Shown piece after piece: positions 1 to 7,839 of a stretch of 64,000 bases of DNA. The position numbers were made by a program, and so were the translations under genes. Source of the stretch: Myxococcales bacterium. GTDB taxonomy: Bacteria > Myxococcota_A > Polyangia > Polyangiales > Polyangiaceae. Each line of letters opens with the position of its first letter. Position 1 is the stretch's first letter. Location of the stretch: NCBI GenBank assembly GCA_016703425.1, contig JADJCA010000022.1:1-64000 (forward strand), read 5' to 3'. The notes under the pieces are model-generated. The model had not been told where the DNA came from. It saw nothing but the letters and a program-made list of their open reading frames with translations, and did no database searches.

Positions 1-1
1 C

Positions 2-1195
2 ACATCCCTCGCCTTTTCGTTCTTCGCCGCTTCGTTCGCCATCGCGCCCGCCTCCGCGGCGCCCCCTGTGGCGAAGCCCGCCGTGGGCCCCGCGCCGGTG
101 GCGGCGCCGGCTCGCCCCGCCGCGCCCGTCGTCGCCGCCGCGACCACCGACGATCCCCCGTCGATGATCGGCATCGCGTCGCTACAGACGGTGCCCGCCG
201 CCGCCAAGCTCAAGCCGACCGACGCGGTGAAGCGCGTGCCGACGGCGGTGGCCCTCGAGGAGGTGGAGCAGTTGAGGCCCGTCATCACGAAGGCGGCCAA
301 GCGCGTGGTCGCGGCAACGCGCTCCTGCAAGGCGCAAGATCTGAAGTTCGCGTGGCCCCTCGCCGGCGATGCCGCCAAGGTGTGGGCCACGAGCAACTAC
401 ACGGACCTCGATAGCTCATCGGGCAAGAAGGACTACAAGGGTGGCGTCGGTCCGGCCGCGATCAACTACGACGGCCACCGCGGCTATGACATCTGCGTGG
501 GTTCATTTCGCGAGATGGACACGAACGCGGTCCCCGCGCGCGCGGCCGCGCCGGGCAAGGTCATCGAGGTCGACGACGCACATTTCGATCGCAACACATC
601 TTGCACGGGCACGTGGAACTACGTCCTCGTCGAACACGCGAACGGGTTCGTCTCGTACTACGGGCACATCAAGAAGGGCTCCGCCTCCGTCAAAGTGAAC
701 GACATGGTCACCACGGGTCAAGCGCTCGGCATCGTCGGCAGCGCCGGATGCTCCACGCACCCGCACCTCCACTTCGAAGTGCACGACTGCGACAACGCGT
801 GGATTGAGCCGGCGCAACACGGCATGTGGCAGGTCGCCCCATCGTCTTACGAGAAGTCCGGCATCTTGGACGTCATGCTCCGCGCCACGGGAAACGAAAA
901 TGGCGGACTGAGCGTGGCATCCATCAAGGACCCGTCGCCGAACCCGACCACGGTGGCCAAGAATCAGTGGCTGCACGTGGGATTCTCGGCAGCCCTTCGT
1001 TCGGGTGACGAAGTGCACGTGCGCGTCACGACGATCGGCGGCGACATCAAGAACTCCTACTGGACGCCCGACGGACGCTACAGCCAACGCGTTGTCTACT
1101 TCGACAGCTACAAGATGGCGTCGGTGGGCCCTGCGTACATCTCCGTGTTCGTCAACGGTTCGCTCAAAGCGATCCGCATGGTCACGGTGCAGTAG
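2..1195 (+). CDS. M23-family metallopeptidase, exported (5' end outside window)
   Basis: Zinc endopeptidase of the LytM/M23 fold, expected to cut peptidoglycan cross-bridges in the periplasm or outside the cell. The frame is open to the left edge and there encodes a hydrophobic run (LAFSFFAASFAIAPASA) that reads as a signal peptide, so the real start lies before the window; the GTG at 68 is internal. Counting from that GTG, an Ala/Pro-rich linker fills residues 1-50. The catalytic domain follows, with GHRGYD (zinc ligands H137, D141), YYGH (H200) and HPHLHFE (H231-H235). The last ~110 residues form an extra beta-rich module of unknown role. All zinc-binding residues are present, so it is probably active. 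The fold is secure; the substrate is inferred. Confidence 0.85.
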   Translation, partial: TSLAFSFFAASFAIAPASAAPPVAKPAVGPAPVAAPARPAAPVVAAATTDDPPSMIGIASLQTVPAAAKLKPTDAVKRVPTAVALEEVEQLRPVITKAAKRVVAATRSCKAQDLKFAWPLAGDAAKVWATSNYTDLDSSSGKKDYKGGVGPAAINYDGHRGYDICVGSFREMDTNAVPARAAAPGKVIEVDDAHFDRNTSCTGTWNYVLVEHANGFVSYYGHIKKGSASVKVNDMVTTGQALGIVGSAGCSTHPHLHFEVHDCDNAWIEPAQHGMWQVAPSSYEKSGILDVMLRATGNENGGLSVASIKDPSPNPTTVAKNQWLHVGFSAALRSGDEVHVRVTTIGGDIKNSYWTPDGRYSQRVVYFDSYKMASVGPAYISVFVNGSLKAIRMVTVQ

Positions 1196-1313
1196 CGACC
1201 GCATCGCGCGCCGGCCGAACGGTCCTCATTCGCCGCACGGCTCACGCCCATCCGCCTCCCCTGTCGCAGCGGAGCGGCCAGGGATCATCGCAAGAGCCTG
1301 CAGCTCGCACACG

Positions 1314-1384
1314 GAGCTCACGCGAGCGAATTCGCTCGTTCGGGGCGCAGCGCGCCCCGATGAGCTCAAGCTGCCCGTGCGGGC
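1314..1384. other. Nested inverted repeats between convergent genes
   Basis: A 7-bp outer stem (GAGCTCA at 1314-1320 with TGAGCTC at 1361-1367) encloses two hairpins: a perfect 16-bp palindrome at 1323-1338 and a GGGGCGC/GCGCCCC stem at 1342-1358. A short GCCCG/CGGGC stem follows at 1373-1384. It lies between the ends of the peptidase and fasciclin genes, so a two-way terminator is the simplest reading. There is no U-tract. Confidence 0.5.
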
Positions 1385-1400
1385 GCGATGAGCACCGCGG

Positions 1401-1922
1401 TCACTGAGGAAGAAGGACCGCGTCGACGACGTGAATGACGCCGTTGGAGCACGCGATATCCGCCTTCACGACTTTGGCGCCGTTGATCATGACGGCTCCT
1501 GCATTCTGGGAGATCTTCACGTCCGAGCCCTGGACCGTCTTTGCAGCGTTCAGCGCTACAACCTTGCCGGAGCTCACGCTGCCTGAGACGACGTGATAGG
1601 TCAGGATCCCCTGAAGCTTCGCTTTGTTCTCGGGCTTGAGGAGGCTCTCGAGTGTGCCCGCGGGCAACTTCGCAAACGCCTCATCGGTCGGAGCGAAGAC
1701 CGTGAAAGGTCCCGGTCCCTTTAGCGTGTCCACGAGGTCGGCGGCCTTGAGCGCCGCGGCGAGGGTCTTGAACGAGCCGGCCCCGACCGCGGTGTCGACG
1801 ATGTCTGACTTGCTCGAAACGGTCGCCGCCGTGTTCGACGTCGGCTCAGCGTTGGACGCGCCCCCGCAGGCAGCGACGAGAAGGGAGAGAAGAACGGACG
1901 GAACGGTGAAGAACTTGTTCAT
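1401..1922 (-). CDS. Fasciclin (FAS1) domain lipoprotein
   Basis: Secreted lipoprotein of 173 residues with one FAS1 domain. The start is the ATG at 1922: a GGAGG stands a few bases upstream and the peptide then opens with a lipoprotein signal (MNKFFTVPSVLLSLLVAAC, lipobox VAAC). FAS1 hallmarks are clear: an FAPTDEAF box near the middle and a conserved YHVV motif, ending in IHVVDAVLLP. FAS1 proteins are adhesion or ligand-binding proteins; bacterial ones often belong to light or singlet-oxygen stress regulons. It is transcribed divergently from the CarH-type regulator, and its promoter region carries two tandem CarH-type operator repeats, so control by that regulator is likely but inferred. 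Confidence 0.9.
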   Translation of the reverse strand: MNKFFTVPSVLLSLLVAACGGASNAEPTSNTAATVSSKSDIVDTAVGAGSFKTLAAALKAADLVDTLKGPGPFTVFAPTDEAFAKLPAGTLESLLKPENKAKLQGILTYHVVSGSVSSGKVVALNAAKTVQGSDVKISQNAGAVMINGAKVVKADIACSNGVIHVVDAVLLPQ

Positions 1923-1957
1923 GAGAGCCTCCGCGAAGGGTGTGCCGGGTCTCTGGG

Positions 1958-1979
1958 TTTTGTACAACTTTTGTCAACT
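1958..1979 (-). promoter_or_regulatory. Tandem 11-bp CarH-type operator repeats
   Basis: Read on the minus strand, two directly adjacent 11-mers, AGTTGACAAAA (1979-1969) and GTTGTACAAAA (1968-1958), both fit nnTnnACAnnn, the consensus described for CarH operators, and share the ACAAAA core. The first contains TTGACA, a possible -35 for the fasciclin gene, although I see no convincing -10 at the usual distance. Confidence 0.7.
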
Positions 1980-1997
1980 CTAGTCGTCCTCATTTCT

Positions 1998-2030
1998 GCC
2001 AATAGTTGAGCTGTAGTTTCGCCTATTGGC
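1998..2030. repeat. Inverted repeat in divergent promoter region
   Basis: Perfect 8-bp arms GCCAATAG (1998-2005) and CTATTGGC (2023-2030) separated by 17 bp, between the fasciclin and carH promoters. The spacing would suit a dimeric regulator, but no specific one can be named. Confidence 0.45.
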
Positions 2031-2034
2031 GCCG

Positions 2035-2062
2035 TTGACTAGTTTTTGTGCAGTTCTATAGT
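2035..2062 (+). promoter_or_regulatory. carH promoter (leaderless type) with embedded operator
   Basis: TTGACT at 2035-2040, a 16-bp spacer and TATAGT at 2057-2062 make a strong housekeeping promoter. Six bases separate the -10 from the GTG at 2069, so transcription should begin at or next to the start codon. The spacer holds ACTGCACAAAA on the minus strand (2054-2044), a third nnTnnACAnnn site, which suggests autorepression. Confidence 0.7.
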
Positions 2063-2068
2063 CCACCC

Positions 2069-3052
2069 GTGGCTCGCCCCCCGAGAACGCCTCCGTCGCG
2101 CGGAGCCAGAGCGCCTGCCCGTACCGCCGCTTCCGACACGGCCGGCGAGCGCCAGGCGCGCTACTCCATCCGTGTCACGTCGAGGCTCACGGCGATTGAG
2201 CTCGGCACCCTGCGCATGTGGGAGAGGCGCTACGGTTTTCCTCGACCCGAGCGCACAGACGGGGGGAGCCGGGTCTACTCCGAGTCCGACGTCGAGGCCC
2301 TGAAGCTCATCACCAGGGCGCTGGAGCAGGGCTACCGTCCCGGCGAGATCGTCGGAAAGCCACGCGAAGAGCTCTTGAAGCTGGTCGCCGTCGCGTCGCA
2401 CGTCCCTTCCCGCAGCGGGGGCTCAACGCCGACTGTCGCCACGCTCCTCGCCGCGCTTGGTGGAGACGAGCTCGCGCTGCTGCGCGCTCAGCTGCGCCAA
2501 GCCGCGTTGACGCTCGGACCCAAGCGCTTCCTCGTTGAGGTGGCGCATCCACTTTGCCTCCGGATCGGCGAGCTTTGGGCTGACGGAAAGCTCGAAGTGC
2601 GTCACGAGCACATGGTGAGCGAGTGCTTGTTCAGTCAGCTTCGCGTGCTGGCTTCTGCCTATGAGGATCGCCCGGGCGCTCCCCGCGTCTTGCTCGCCAC
2701 GTTGCCAAACGAGCGTCACGGCCTCGGTCTCGCCATGGCCGAGACCTACCTGGCGGCGAGCCAGGTCACCCCCATTCTGCTCGGCGTAGACACGCCAGCG
2801 GAGCAAATCGTCAAGGCCGCACGCGGTCACGATGTCGACGCCGTCGGCCTCTTGATCACCCAAGCGTCGGACCTAAAGGCAGCGAGAGGCCACGTTCGGT
2901 GGATGCTGGAGGAGCTTCCGCGACGCGTGAGCGTTTGGCTTGGGGGCGCTGGCGGAGCCGAGCTGGGGCTCCGTGACGCGTCCGTTCGCATCGTTGGCAC
3001 TTGGGGCGAAATGGACGAGGCCATCTCGATGCTGATGCGGAGGGCAACATGA
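2069..3052 (+). CDS. carH: CarH/LitR-type B12-dependent photoreceptor regulator (MerR family)
   Basis: Transcription factor of 327 residues. A MerR winged helix spans residues ~32-100 (TLRMWERRYGF, then SRVYSESDV). A four-helix cobalamin-cap region carries the diagnostic W-x9-EH motif (W170, E180, H181). A B12-binding Rossmann fold has E-x-H-x-x-G at 215-220, with H217 the expected lower cobalt ligand, and a late GG near 292. Proteins of this type bind adenosylcobalamin, repress as tetramers in the dark and release DNA in light. Frames extend up to a GTG at 2048, but that lies inside the promoter; the GTG at 2069, six bases after the -10, is the better start. It leads an operon with the SRPBCC and SOUL genes. 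Light sensing is inferred from the conserved residues. Confidence 0.85.
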   Translation: MARPPRTPPSRGARAPARTAASDTAGERQARYSIRVTSRLTAIELGTLRMWERRYGFPRPERTDGGSRVYSESDVEALKLITRALEQGYRPGEIVGKPREELLKLVAVASHVPSRSGGSTPTVATLLAALGGDELALLRAQLRQAALTLGPKRFLVEVAHPLCLRIGELWADGKLEVRHEHMVSECLFSQLRVLASAYEDRPGAPRVLLATLPNERHGLGLAMAETYLAASQVTPILLGVDTPAEQIVKAARGHDVDAVGLLITQASDLKAARGHVRWMLEELPRRVSVWLGGAGGAELGLRDASVRIVGTWGEMDEAISMLMRRAT

Positions 3053-3107
3053 CCGACACGTGGCATCCGCTCCGCAGCGCAGCGCCCTATGGGCAAGCGG
3101 TCCACCC

Positions 3108-3614
3108 GTGAGAAGGAAACTCGAACGCGAGCAGTTCGTGCCGCGGCCGAGGGCCGAGGTCTTCCCATTCTTCGCCGACGCCGCGAACCCCGAAAGGCTT
3201 ACGCCGACCTCCCTACGCTTCCAGATCGAGACGGCGCTCCCCATCGACATGCGCGCCGGCGCGCTCATCGACTACAAGATCGCGCTGTTCGGCATCGGTC
3301 TCCACTGGCGCACGCTCATCGAGGTCTTCGAGCCGGAAGTGCGCTTCGTGGACGTCCAGCTCAAGGGACCCTATCGCCTTTGGCGTCACACCCACGAGTT
3401 CATCGAGGCGCCCGGCGGGACCCTCCTGCGCGATTCCGTGGAATACGAGGTCCCCTTTGGCCCGCTGGGTGATCTTGCGCGGCTGCTCTTCGTCGACCGG
3501 CAGCTCGCTTCGATCTTCGCTTTCCGACAGAGGGCCATCGAAGCGATCTTTGGCTCCAGCGACCGCCGAGGCGATGCCTCATCGAGGCGGACCTCGGCAA
3601 CCGGGCAGGCATGA
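3108..3614 (+). CDS. SRPBCC-family ligand-binding protein
   Basis: Small soluble protein of 168 residues, second gene of the carH operon. The sequence around PRPRAEVFPFFADAANPERL and the later YKIALFGIGLHWRT and DSVEYEVPFGPLG segments match the START/Bet v1-like SRPBCC superfamily (often labelled ligand-binding or cyclase-like), which holds a hydrophobic ligand in a deep cavity. I chose the GTG at 3108 because family members begin near the LEREQF segment; an in-frame GTG at 3060 is possible. The gene ends in ATGA, overlapping the next start. Homologues commonly lie beside light-responsive MerR regulators. The ligand is unknown. Confidence 0.75.
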   Translation: MRRKLEREQFVPRPRAEVFPFFADAANPERLTPTSLRFQIETALPIDMRAGALIDYKIALFGIGLHWRTLIEVFEPEVRFVDVQLKGPYRLWRHTHEFIEAPGGTLLRDSVEYEVPFGPLGDLARLLFVDRQLASIFAFRQRAIEAIFGSSDRRGDASSRRTSATGQA

Positions 3615-4339
3615 GAAGCGTCGAACCAGGCGGCGTCGCGCGGCGTCCTCGCGAGGGAACTGGCCATTGCCAAATCGGAAAGCGTCCCCACGTTCACCTC
3701 GTGGCGGCGACGCGAACGACCCTGCACCTTGCGGCCATCGTTACGTTTGCCGCTGGGTGCGCCGCCGTGGGCAACGTCGAAGAGGCAAAGCACACAACGA
3801 CCAGCCGCCACGGCGCCTTTGAGGTGCGTCACTACGGCCCGCGCGTCGTCGCGGAAACGCGCGTGTCGGGGACGTTCGGCGACGCGGGCAACGACGCCTT
3901 TCGGCGCCTCTTCGGCTACATCTCTGGGAAGAATCGGACGCAGACCAAGATCGCAATGACGGCCCCCGTCGCGCAGCGCGACGCGGAGCCAAGCAGCAAG
4001 ATCGCAATGACCGCGCCCGTCGGCCAGCGGCTCGACGGCGACGCGTGGGTCATCTCGTTCACGATGCCCGACGGCGAGAGCCTCGCCACGCTCCCTGAGC
4101 CCGAGGACCCCCGCGTCGTCTTGCGCGCCATCGGCCCGCGCGACGTAGCGGTCGTTCGATTCAGCGGTCGATGGACCGACGCAAACATCGACAAGCAGAC
4201 CAACGCGCTCCGCGAGTGGCTCCCGACGCAAGGGCTCGTGGCTGAAAGCCCTCCGGAGGTGAATCGCTACGATCCACCGTTCGTTCCCTGGTTCCTGCGT
4301 CGCAACGAGGTATGGCTGACGGTGACGAAGCCCCGCTAG
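3611..4339 (+). CDS. SOUL-family heme-binding lipoprotein
   Basis: Protein of the SOUL/HBP family, which binds heme or porphyrins. Family signatures are strong: KIAMTAPV occurs twice (one an apparent local duplication, about 20 residues apart), and the C-terminus has the RYDPPFVPWFLRRNEV block. The ATG at 3611 overlaps the previous stop (ATGA), indicating translational coupling. A hydrophobic segment ending FAAGC near residue 50 looks like a lipobox, so the real start could be an internal GTG around residue 28. Membership of a carH operon suggests a role in handling photoreactive tetrapyrroles or light damage; this is inference. Confidence 0.85.
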   Translation: MRSVEPGGVARRPREGTGHCQIGKRPHVHLVAATRTTLHLAAIVTFAAGCAAVGNVEEAKHTTTSRHGAFEVRHYGPRVVAETRVSGTFGDAGNDAFRRLFGYISGKNRTQTKIAMTAPVAQRDAEPSSKIAMTAPVGQRLDGDAWVISFTMPDGESLATLPEPEDPRVVLRAIGPRDVAVVRFSGRWTDANIDKQTNALREWLPTQGLVAESPPEVNRYDPPFVPWFLRRNEVWLTVTKPR

Positions 4340-4423
4340 TACCTCGACCTATCGATTTTGATGCGTCGAGTACGGAAAACGAGAACGAGACTCCGGGACA
4401 CCAACCTGTGGAATCGACGCAGG

Positions 4424-4461
4424 TTCGAGTTCGCCCCTCGCTCGTCGCGGGGCGAGTCGAA
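4424..4461. terminator. Hairpin between convergent genes
   Basis: TCGCCCC (4431-4437) pairs with GGGGCGA (4449-4455), extended by TTCGA (4424-4428) with TCGAA (4457-4461). It lies between the convergent SOUL and cupin genes. No U-tract follows, so intrinsic termination is only plausible. Confidence 0.45.
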
Positions 4462-4538
4462 TTCAGAGTGTCGGGGTTAGGTCGGCGACTTTGGTGCGGC
4501 CGATGAGCTCTGAGCCGAGCGAGGCAGCTAGTAGCGGC

Positions 4539-5009
4539 CTATTGAGCGGCGGCGGCGGCGCCCCGCAGGTGATGGACAAGCAGGACGAGGTCGGCGCCCG
4601 GATCGGGGATCACCGAATGAGGGACCCCCGGCGCCAGCGTGACGAACTTTCCGGGATCGATGTGCACGCGCGCCGCGCCGAGCACCACGGTCCCGGCCCC
4701 CGATGCCGCTTGGATGATCGCCGGCACGGGAGTCGCGTGCTCCGGCAGGTCCACGCCGTTCCGGAGGCGGATCGCGACGATCTTCACGTGGCCCGCCTCG
4801 AAGAGAACGTTCACCTGACGGTCGGCGCCCGGCACGAGAGCGGCGGGGATGGCGAGGGCGCGGAAGGGTTCGCTCGCGCCCGCGGCAGGGCTCACTGGGC
4901 TGGGCGAGCCGCCATGGTGTGAGGTTGGCGCGTTCGGCTCCGGTCGAGACGATGCGCAACCGACGAGAAAAAGCGCGCTCAACATCGGCGCGATCGATAG
5001 GCGGGCCAT
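4539..5009 (-). CDS. Cupin-like lipoprotein
   Basis: Secreted lipoprotein of 156 residues. The start at 5009 follows a GGAGA and opens a lipoprotein signal (MARLSIAPMLSALFLVGC). After a Ser/Pro/Gly linker, residues ~60-150 form a single cupin-type beta barrel: DLPEHATPVPAIIQAASG resembles motif 1 and PGKFVTLAPGVPHSV motif 2. Motif 1 has only one His, so metal binding may be weak or altered. No substrate can be assigned. Longer upstream frames carry no signal sequence and were not used. Confidence 0.7.
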   Translation of the reverse strand: MARLSIAPMLSALFLVGCASSRPEPNAPTSHHGGSPSPVSPAAGASEPFRALAIPAALVPGADRQVNVLFEAGHVKIVAIRLRNGVDLPEHATPVPAIIQAASGAGTVVLGAARVHIDPGKFVTLAPGVPHSVIPDPGADLVLLVHHLRGAAAAAQ

Positions 5010-5182
5010 TCGCGGGGTCTCCTTCGCTGCGCGTGCAAGGTAACGCGGTTCGAGAAGGCCGGAAAGGCGGCGCTCAACTTGCGACCGTGCATCGCTCGTG
5101 CACGGTGACGTCATGTCATGCGCCACAAGCCTCGCTGCCGAGCCACGACCGCGCCGTGACCACGTCGCGTCCATCCCGCGCC

Positions 5183-6031
5183 TCAACGAGCGTCAACGTG
5201 GAGCACATAGTTCTGGCTGCCGTTCGAGTCATATTCAGAGCAGCCGAAGGCGCTGGTGACTTGGAACCAGAGCGCAAGGTCTCCCGCGGCCGTGAGCGGC
5301 ACGCGCACCGGGCTGGTCGCCGCCCCGCCGATGGGGTTGAAGCCGGCGACGTGAAACGGCCGCGGTGTCCCACCGTTCGACATGGCGAAGCCGGTGATGG
5401 TCCATGCCGGGAGCCCGTTGGGCAGGCCCCCGCGGCAAGCCGGCAATCGGGCCGGGTCGTAGGAGAGTTCGAGCAAGTCGCCCGCGACCAATGCGCCGGC
5501 AACCTGAACCGGTCCGCTCGGACCGAAGGTCGCGTGAGCGCGAACTTGGGGCGGCGTCGGCGCACCGCCCGACACAGAGAAATGAAAGTTCTGTCCGTAG
5601 TTCGAGTCGTACGCGGAGCATCCGTAACGGTCGCTAACCTGGAACCACATGGCGAGATCACCGCCCGTCGGAACGTCGACCACGGGCAACTCGGAGACGG
5701 AACCGCCGCGGGCGTTGTGGCCCGCCACGTGGAACGACTGAGCTTCGCCGCCGTTCAGGCTCGCGTACCCCGTGATGACCCAAGCCGGCGAGCCGTCGTT
5801 GAAGCCGCTGCGGCAGGAGGGTAGTCGCTCCGGCGCATATTGAATCCGCACGCGTGAGCCTGCCTTGAGGGGCGCGGAAGCCGACTCCTTGTGGCTTCCA
5901 TCGAACGTGAGGGTCGCTTCCGGGGCACGACCAAGGGCGCCCTCGGCGACAGCCGACGCTCCGTCGTCACCGCCGCAGGCGACGAGGGGCACCCACGCCG
6001 CAAGGAAACATGCCAAGCGTCCTTTCCGCAT
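5183..6031 (-). CDS. DUF6209-like secreted lipoprotein, two tandem repeats
   Basis: Protein of 282 residues with a lipoprotein signal (MRKGRLACFLAAWVPLVAC) and two copies of a ~110-residue domain. Each copy contains a YAPERLPSC- or YDPARLPAC-type block, PAWxITGF/Y, an FHVAG box, GDLAxWFQV and a GCSxYDSN motif before the final strand. The arrangement matches DUF6209 as I remember it. Paired Cys in each copy suggest disulphides in an exported protein. Function is unknown. It lies upstream of the cupin lipoprotein on the same strand with a ~170-bp gap. Confidence 0.65.
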   Translation of the reverse strand: MRKGRLACFLAAWVPLVACGGDDGASAVAEGALGRAPEATLTFDGSHKESASAPLKAGSRVRIQYAPERLPSCRSGFNDGSPAWVITGYASLNGGEAQSFHVAGHNARGGSVSELPVVDVPTGGDLAMWFQVSDRYGCSAYDSNYGQNFHFSVSGGAPTPPQVRAHATFGPSGPVQVAGALVAGDLLELSYDPARLPACRGGLPNGLPAWTITGFAMSNGGTPRPFHVAGFNPIGGAATSPVRVPLTAAGDLALWFQVTSAFGCSEYDSNGSQNYVLHVDAR

Positions 6032-6297
6032 ACGCTCAGGAGTGCACGACGCAGGCCAGCGGGCACGGCGCACGATTCTTTGGTGTTGCCCACCGATGCG
6101 AGGCAACCTCGGGCAGCGCTTGACGCGCCCGATCCACCGTCTAGTGCCACCCTCGACGGCACAGCCCGCAAAACACCTCCCAACCCGGCGGGCGGTGGAG
6201 CTGGCGGGACCGCGGCCAAGCCCGGGTGCGAGCGCGCGTGTTGCCACGCAGGGTCGAGGTCCGAGTCACGGCCGCGTCGCTCCGAAGCGGGGCGCGG

Positions 6298-6909
6298 TCA
6301 CCCGAGGCTCGCGAAGATGCGACTCTTCTTCGCACCGTCGCGTTCGACGAGGCGAGCGAAGTAGGGCTCGACCTCATCGCGCGCAAGGAGATCACAGCGG
6401 ACCGCCAAGCGAAGGCTGTAGCCCGCGAGCACGTCGGCGACGGTGAACGCAGGGCCGACCAAGTAGCCCTCCTTGGGGAGCCGTTTCGCGAGGACGCCGA
6501 GCTTGAAGCGGAGCGCGCGCTCGTGCAGGTCGAAGTATTCGGGGCCGACGATGCCGGCCTTGCTGATGGCGGCTTCCACGAGCCTACCCTCGACGAGCTC
6601 GCCGAATGCGGAGAGCCAGAAGAGGTATGCGGCACGCTCGGGCTCGCCGCGACCAACCCAGAGCTTCGGCGTGTCGAAGGCCTCTGCGAGCACGTGGCAG
6701 ATGGCCGTACTCTCGAGGTACGTCGCGCCGCGAAATACGACGGTCGGCACTTGAGCGAAAGCGTTCAGGTCCGTGTACGGAGGCGAACGGTGCGCTCCGA
6801 AGCCGACGGGGCGTTCGTCCACGTCGAGGCCGAGCTCGGCCGCCACCCAGCGCACCTTGCCGCTGCGATCGTTGTCACCGAAACCGTAGAGCGTGATCGA
6901 CTCGGACAT
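6298..6909 (-). CDS. Glutathione S-transferase family protein
   Basis: Cytoplasmic protein of 203 residues. The start MSESITLYGFG is chosen because it opens the thioredoxin-like N-terminal domain directly. The N-domain has DRSGKVRWVAAELGL and the conserved cis-Pro and glutathione-binding segment VPTVV...YLESTAICHVLAE. The all-helical C-domain carries the family signature FTVADVLAGYSL. The Ser in the NDRSGKVR segment may be the catalytic residue. It is the last of three leftward genes (gaps of 61 and 35 bp), possibly one operon. Its substrate is unknown. Confidence 0.85.
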   Translation of the reverse strand: MSESITLYGFGDNDRSGKVRWVAAELGLDVDERPVGFGAHRSPPYTDLNAFAQVPTVVFRGATYLESTAICHVLAEAFDTPKLWVGRGEPERAAYLFWLSAFGELVEGRLVEAAISKAGIVGPEYFDLHERALRFKLGVLAKRLPKEGYLVGPAFTVADVLAGYSLRLAVRCDLLARDEVEPYFARLVERDGAKKSRIFASLG

Positions 6910-6970
6910 GGAGACCTCGCGATGGGCGCGAGGGTAGCTCATTTGGCGAGACGCGGGCGCGGGCGGACTC

Positions 6971-7804
6971 TCAGTGCTTCCCGCAGACAAGCGCGTAGTG
7001 CGTACCGAAGCCCTTCACGGGGTGCTTCACGAGCTTCGCGCGTGCGCGGCGAACGAAGGCGGGGCAGCGCGTGCAGTAGTAGTAGTCGTCCTTGTCGTAG
7101 TCGGACTCGCGCATGGGGCGGGCCTCGTGCCAAAACCTCCACATAGAGGTCTCGAGATCCCCGGGGAGGCCAGTGGTCAGCTTCTTGGCTCCGAGCCACT
7201 GGAAGAACGAGTCGAAGGCCTCGATCTTCGTCTCGCCGCGAAACTGCTCCGAGGGCAACTTGTCACCGACAGCCTTCATCCACGCTGTGTAGTGACCGGG
7301 CAGAGCGCCGAAGAGCTTCGTGTAGCGCGAGGCGTTCTTCTCGAAGGGCCCGAAGAATGTCTTCGCCTTCGCCTCGAGGCGCGCGCACGCGTCGCGTAGC
7401 GCCGCTTGGAGTTCGGCCGAGTCCTTCCAGTAAACGTCGGGCCCCAGCGAGGTTCCATCGTTGAGCGTGTGCTCTCGCTCGCCCATGGCGCCGGGCCCCG
7501 CGAACGAGGGGAAGAGGTTCACGCGAAACCATGACGCACCGTGGAGTCCTTTTTGAAAGACCACGTGTTCGACAACGGACTTGGACGGTCGCTCGAAGCG
7601 CACAAGGGGGCCGGAACCGCCCGTCGTGTCGAGAAAGCGGTACGCCGGGTGGAGCTCGCTCATGGTCGCTCGAACGACCGACGCGAAGGAGGGCGAGGCG
7701 ACCTTCTTGGACCTCGCATTCGAGGAGGCGCCCTCGGCCACAGGCTTCGTCGGGACGCGCGTCTTCCGTGCGGGGGCCTTCGTCTTCGCTTTGCGGGTCG
7801 CCAT
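6971..7804 (-). CDS. Conserved unknown protein, basic N-terminus, C-terminal Cys pair
   Basis: Protein of 277 residues that I cannot name firmly. The first ~40 residues are Lys/Arg/Ala-rich (MATRKAKTKAPARKT), a disordered basic tail. The body, beginning FASVVRATMSELHPAYRFL and including HVVFQKGLHGASWFRVNLFPSF, resembles the DUF4304 fold seen in SMI1/KNR4-type immunity-like proteins; this is a weak resemblance. The C-terminus has YCTRCPAF, a CxxC pair that could bind metal, and a last CGKH. It sits between a membrane protein gene and a glutathione transferase gene on the same strand. Confidence 0.45.
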   Translation of the reverse strand: MATRKAKTKAPARKTRVPTKPVAEGASSNARSKKVASPSFASVVRATMSELHPAYRFLDTTGGSGPLVRFERPSKSVVEHVVFQKGLHGASWFRVNLFPSFAGPGAMGEREHTLNDGTSLGPDVYWKDSAELQAALRDACARLEAKAKTFFGPFEKNASRYTKLFGALPGHYTAWMKAVGDKLPSEQFRGETKIEAFDSFFQWLGAKKLTTGLPGDLETSMWRFWHEARPMRESDYDKDDYYYCTRCPAFVRRARAKLVKHPVKGFGTHYALVCGKH

Positions 7805-7839
7805 CCCCGTCTATGTACCATACACGCGCCCCGACGACC

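Noticed and set aside
2048..2068. Upstream GTG at 2048 as the carH start
   Set aside because: It lies between the -35 and -10 of a strong promoter, so it cannot be in the mRNA from that promoter.
3049..3110. Possible 20-codon gene (ATG 3049) overlapping the carH stop and ending at the SRPBCC start
   Set aside because: The ATGA and GTGA overlaps are suggestive of coupling, but the peptide is too short to support and such overlaps arise easily in GC-rich DNA.
4312..4506. Short plus-strand frame after the SOUL gene
   Set aside because: No ribosome-binding site, no motif; it spans the hairpin region and part of the SOUL gene in another frame.
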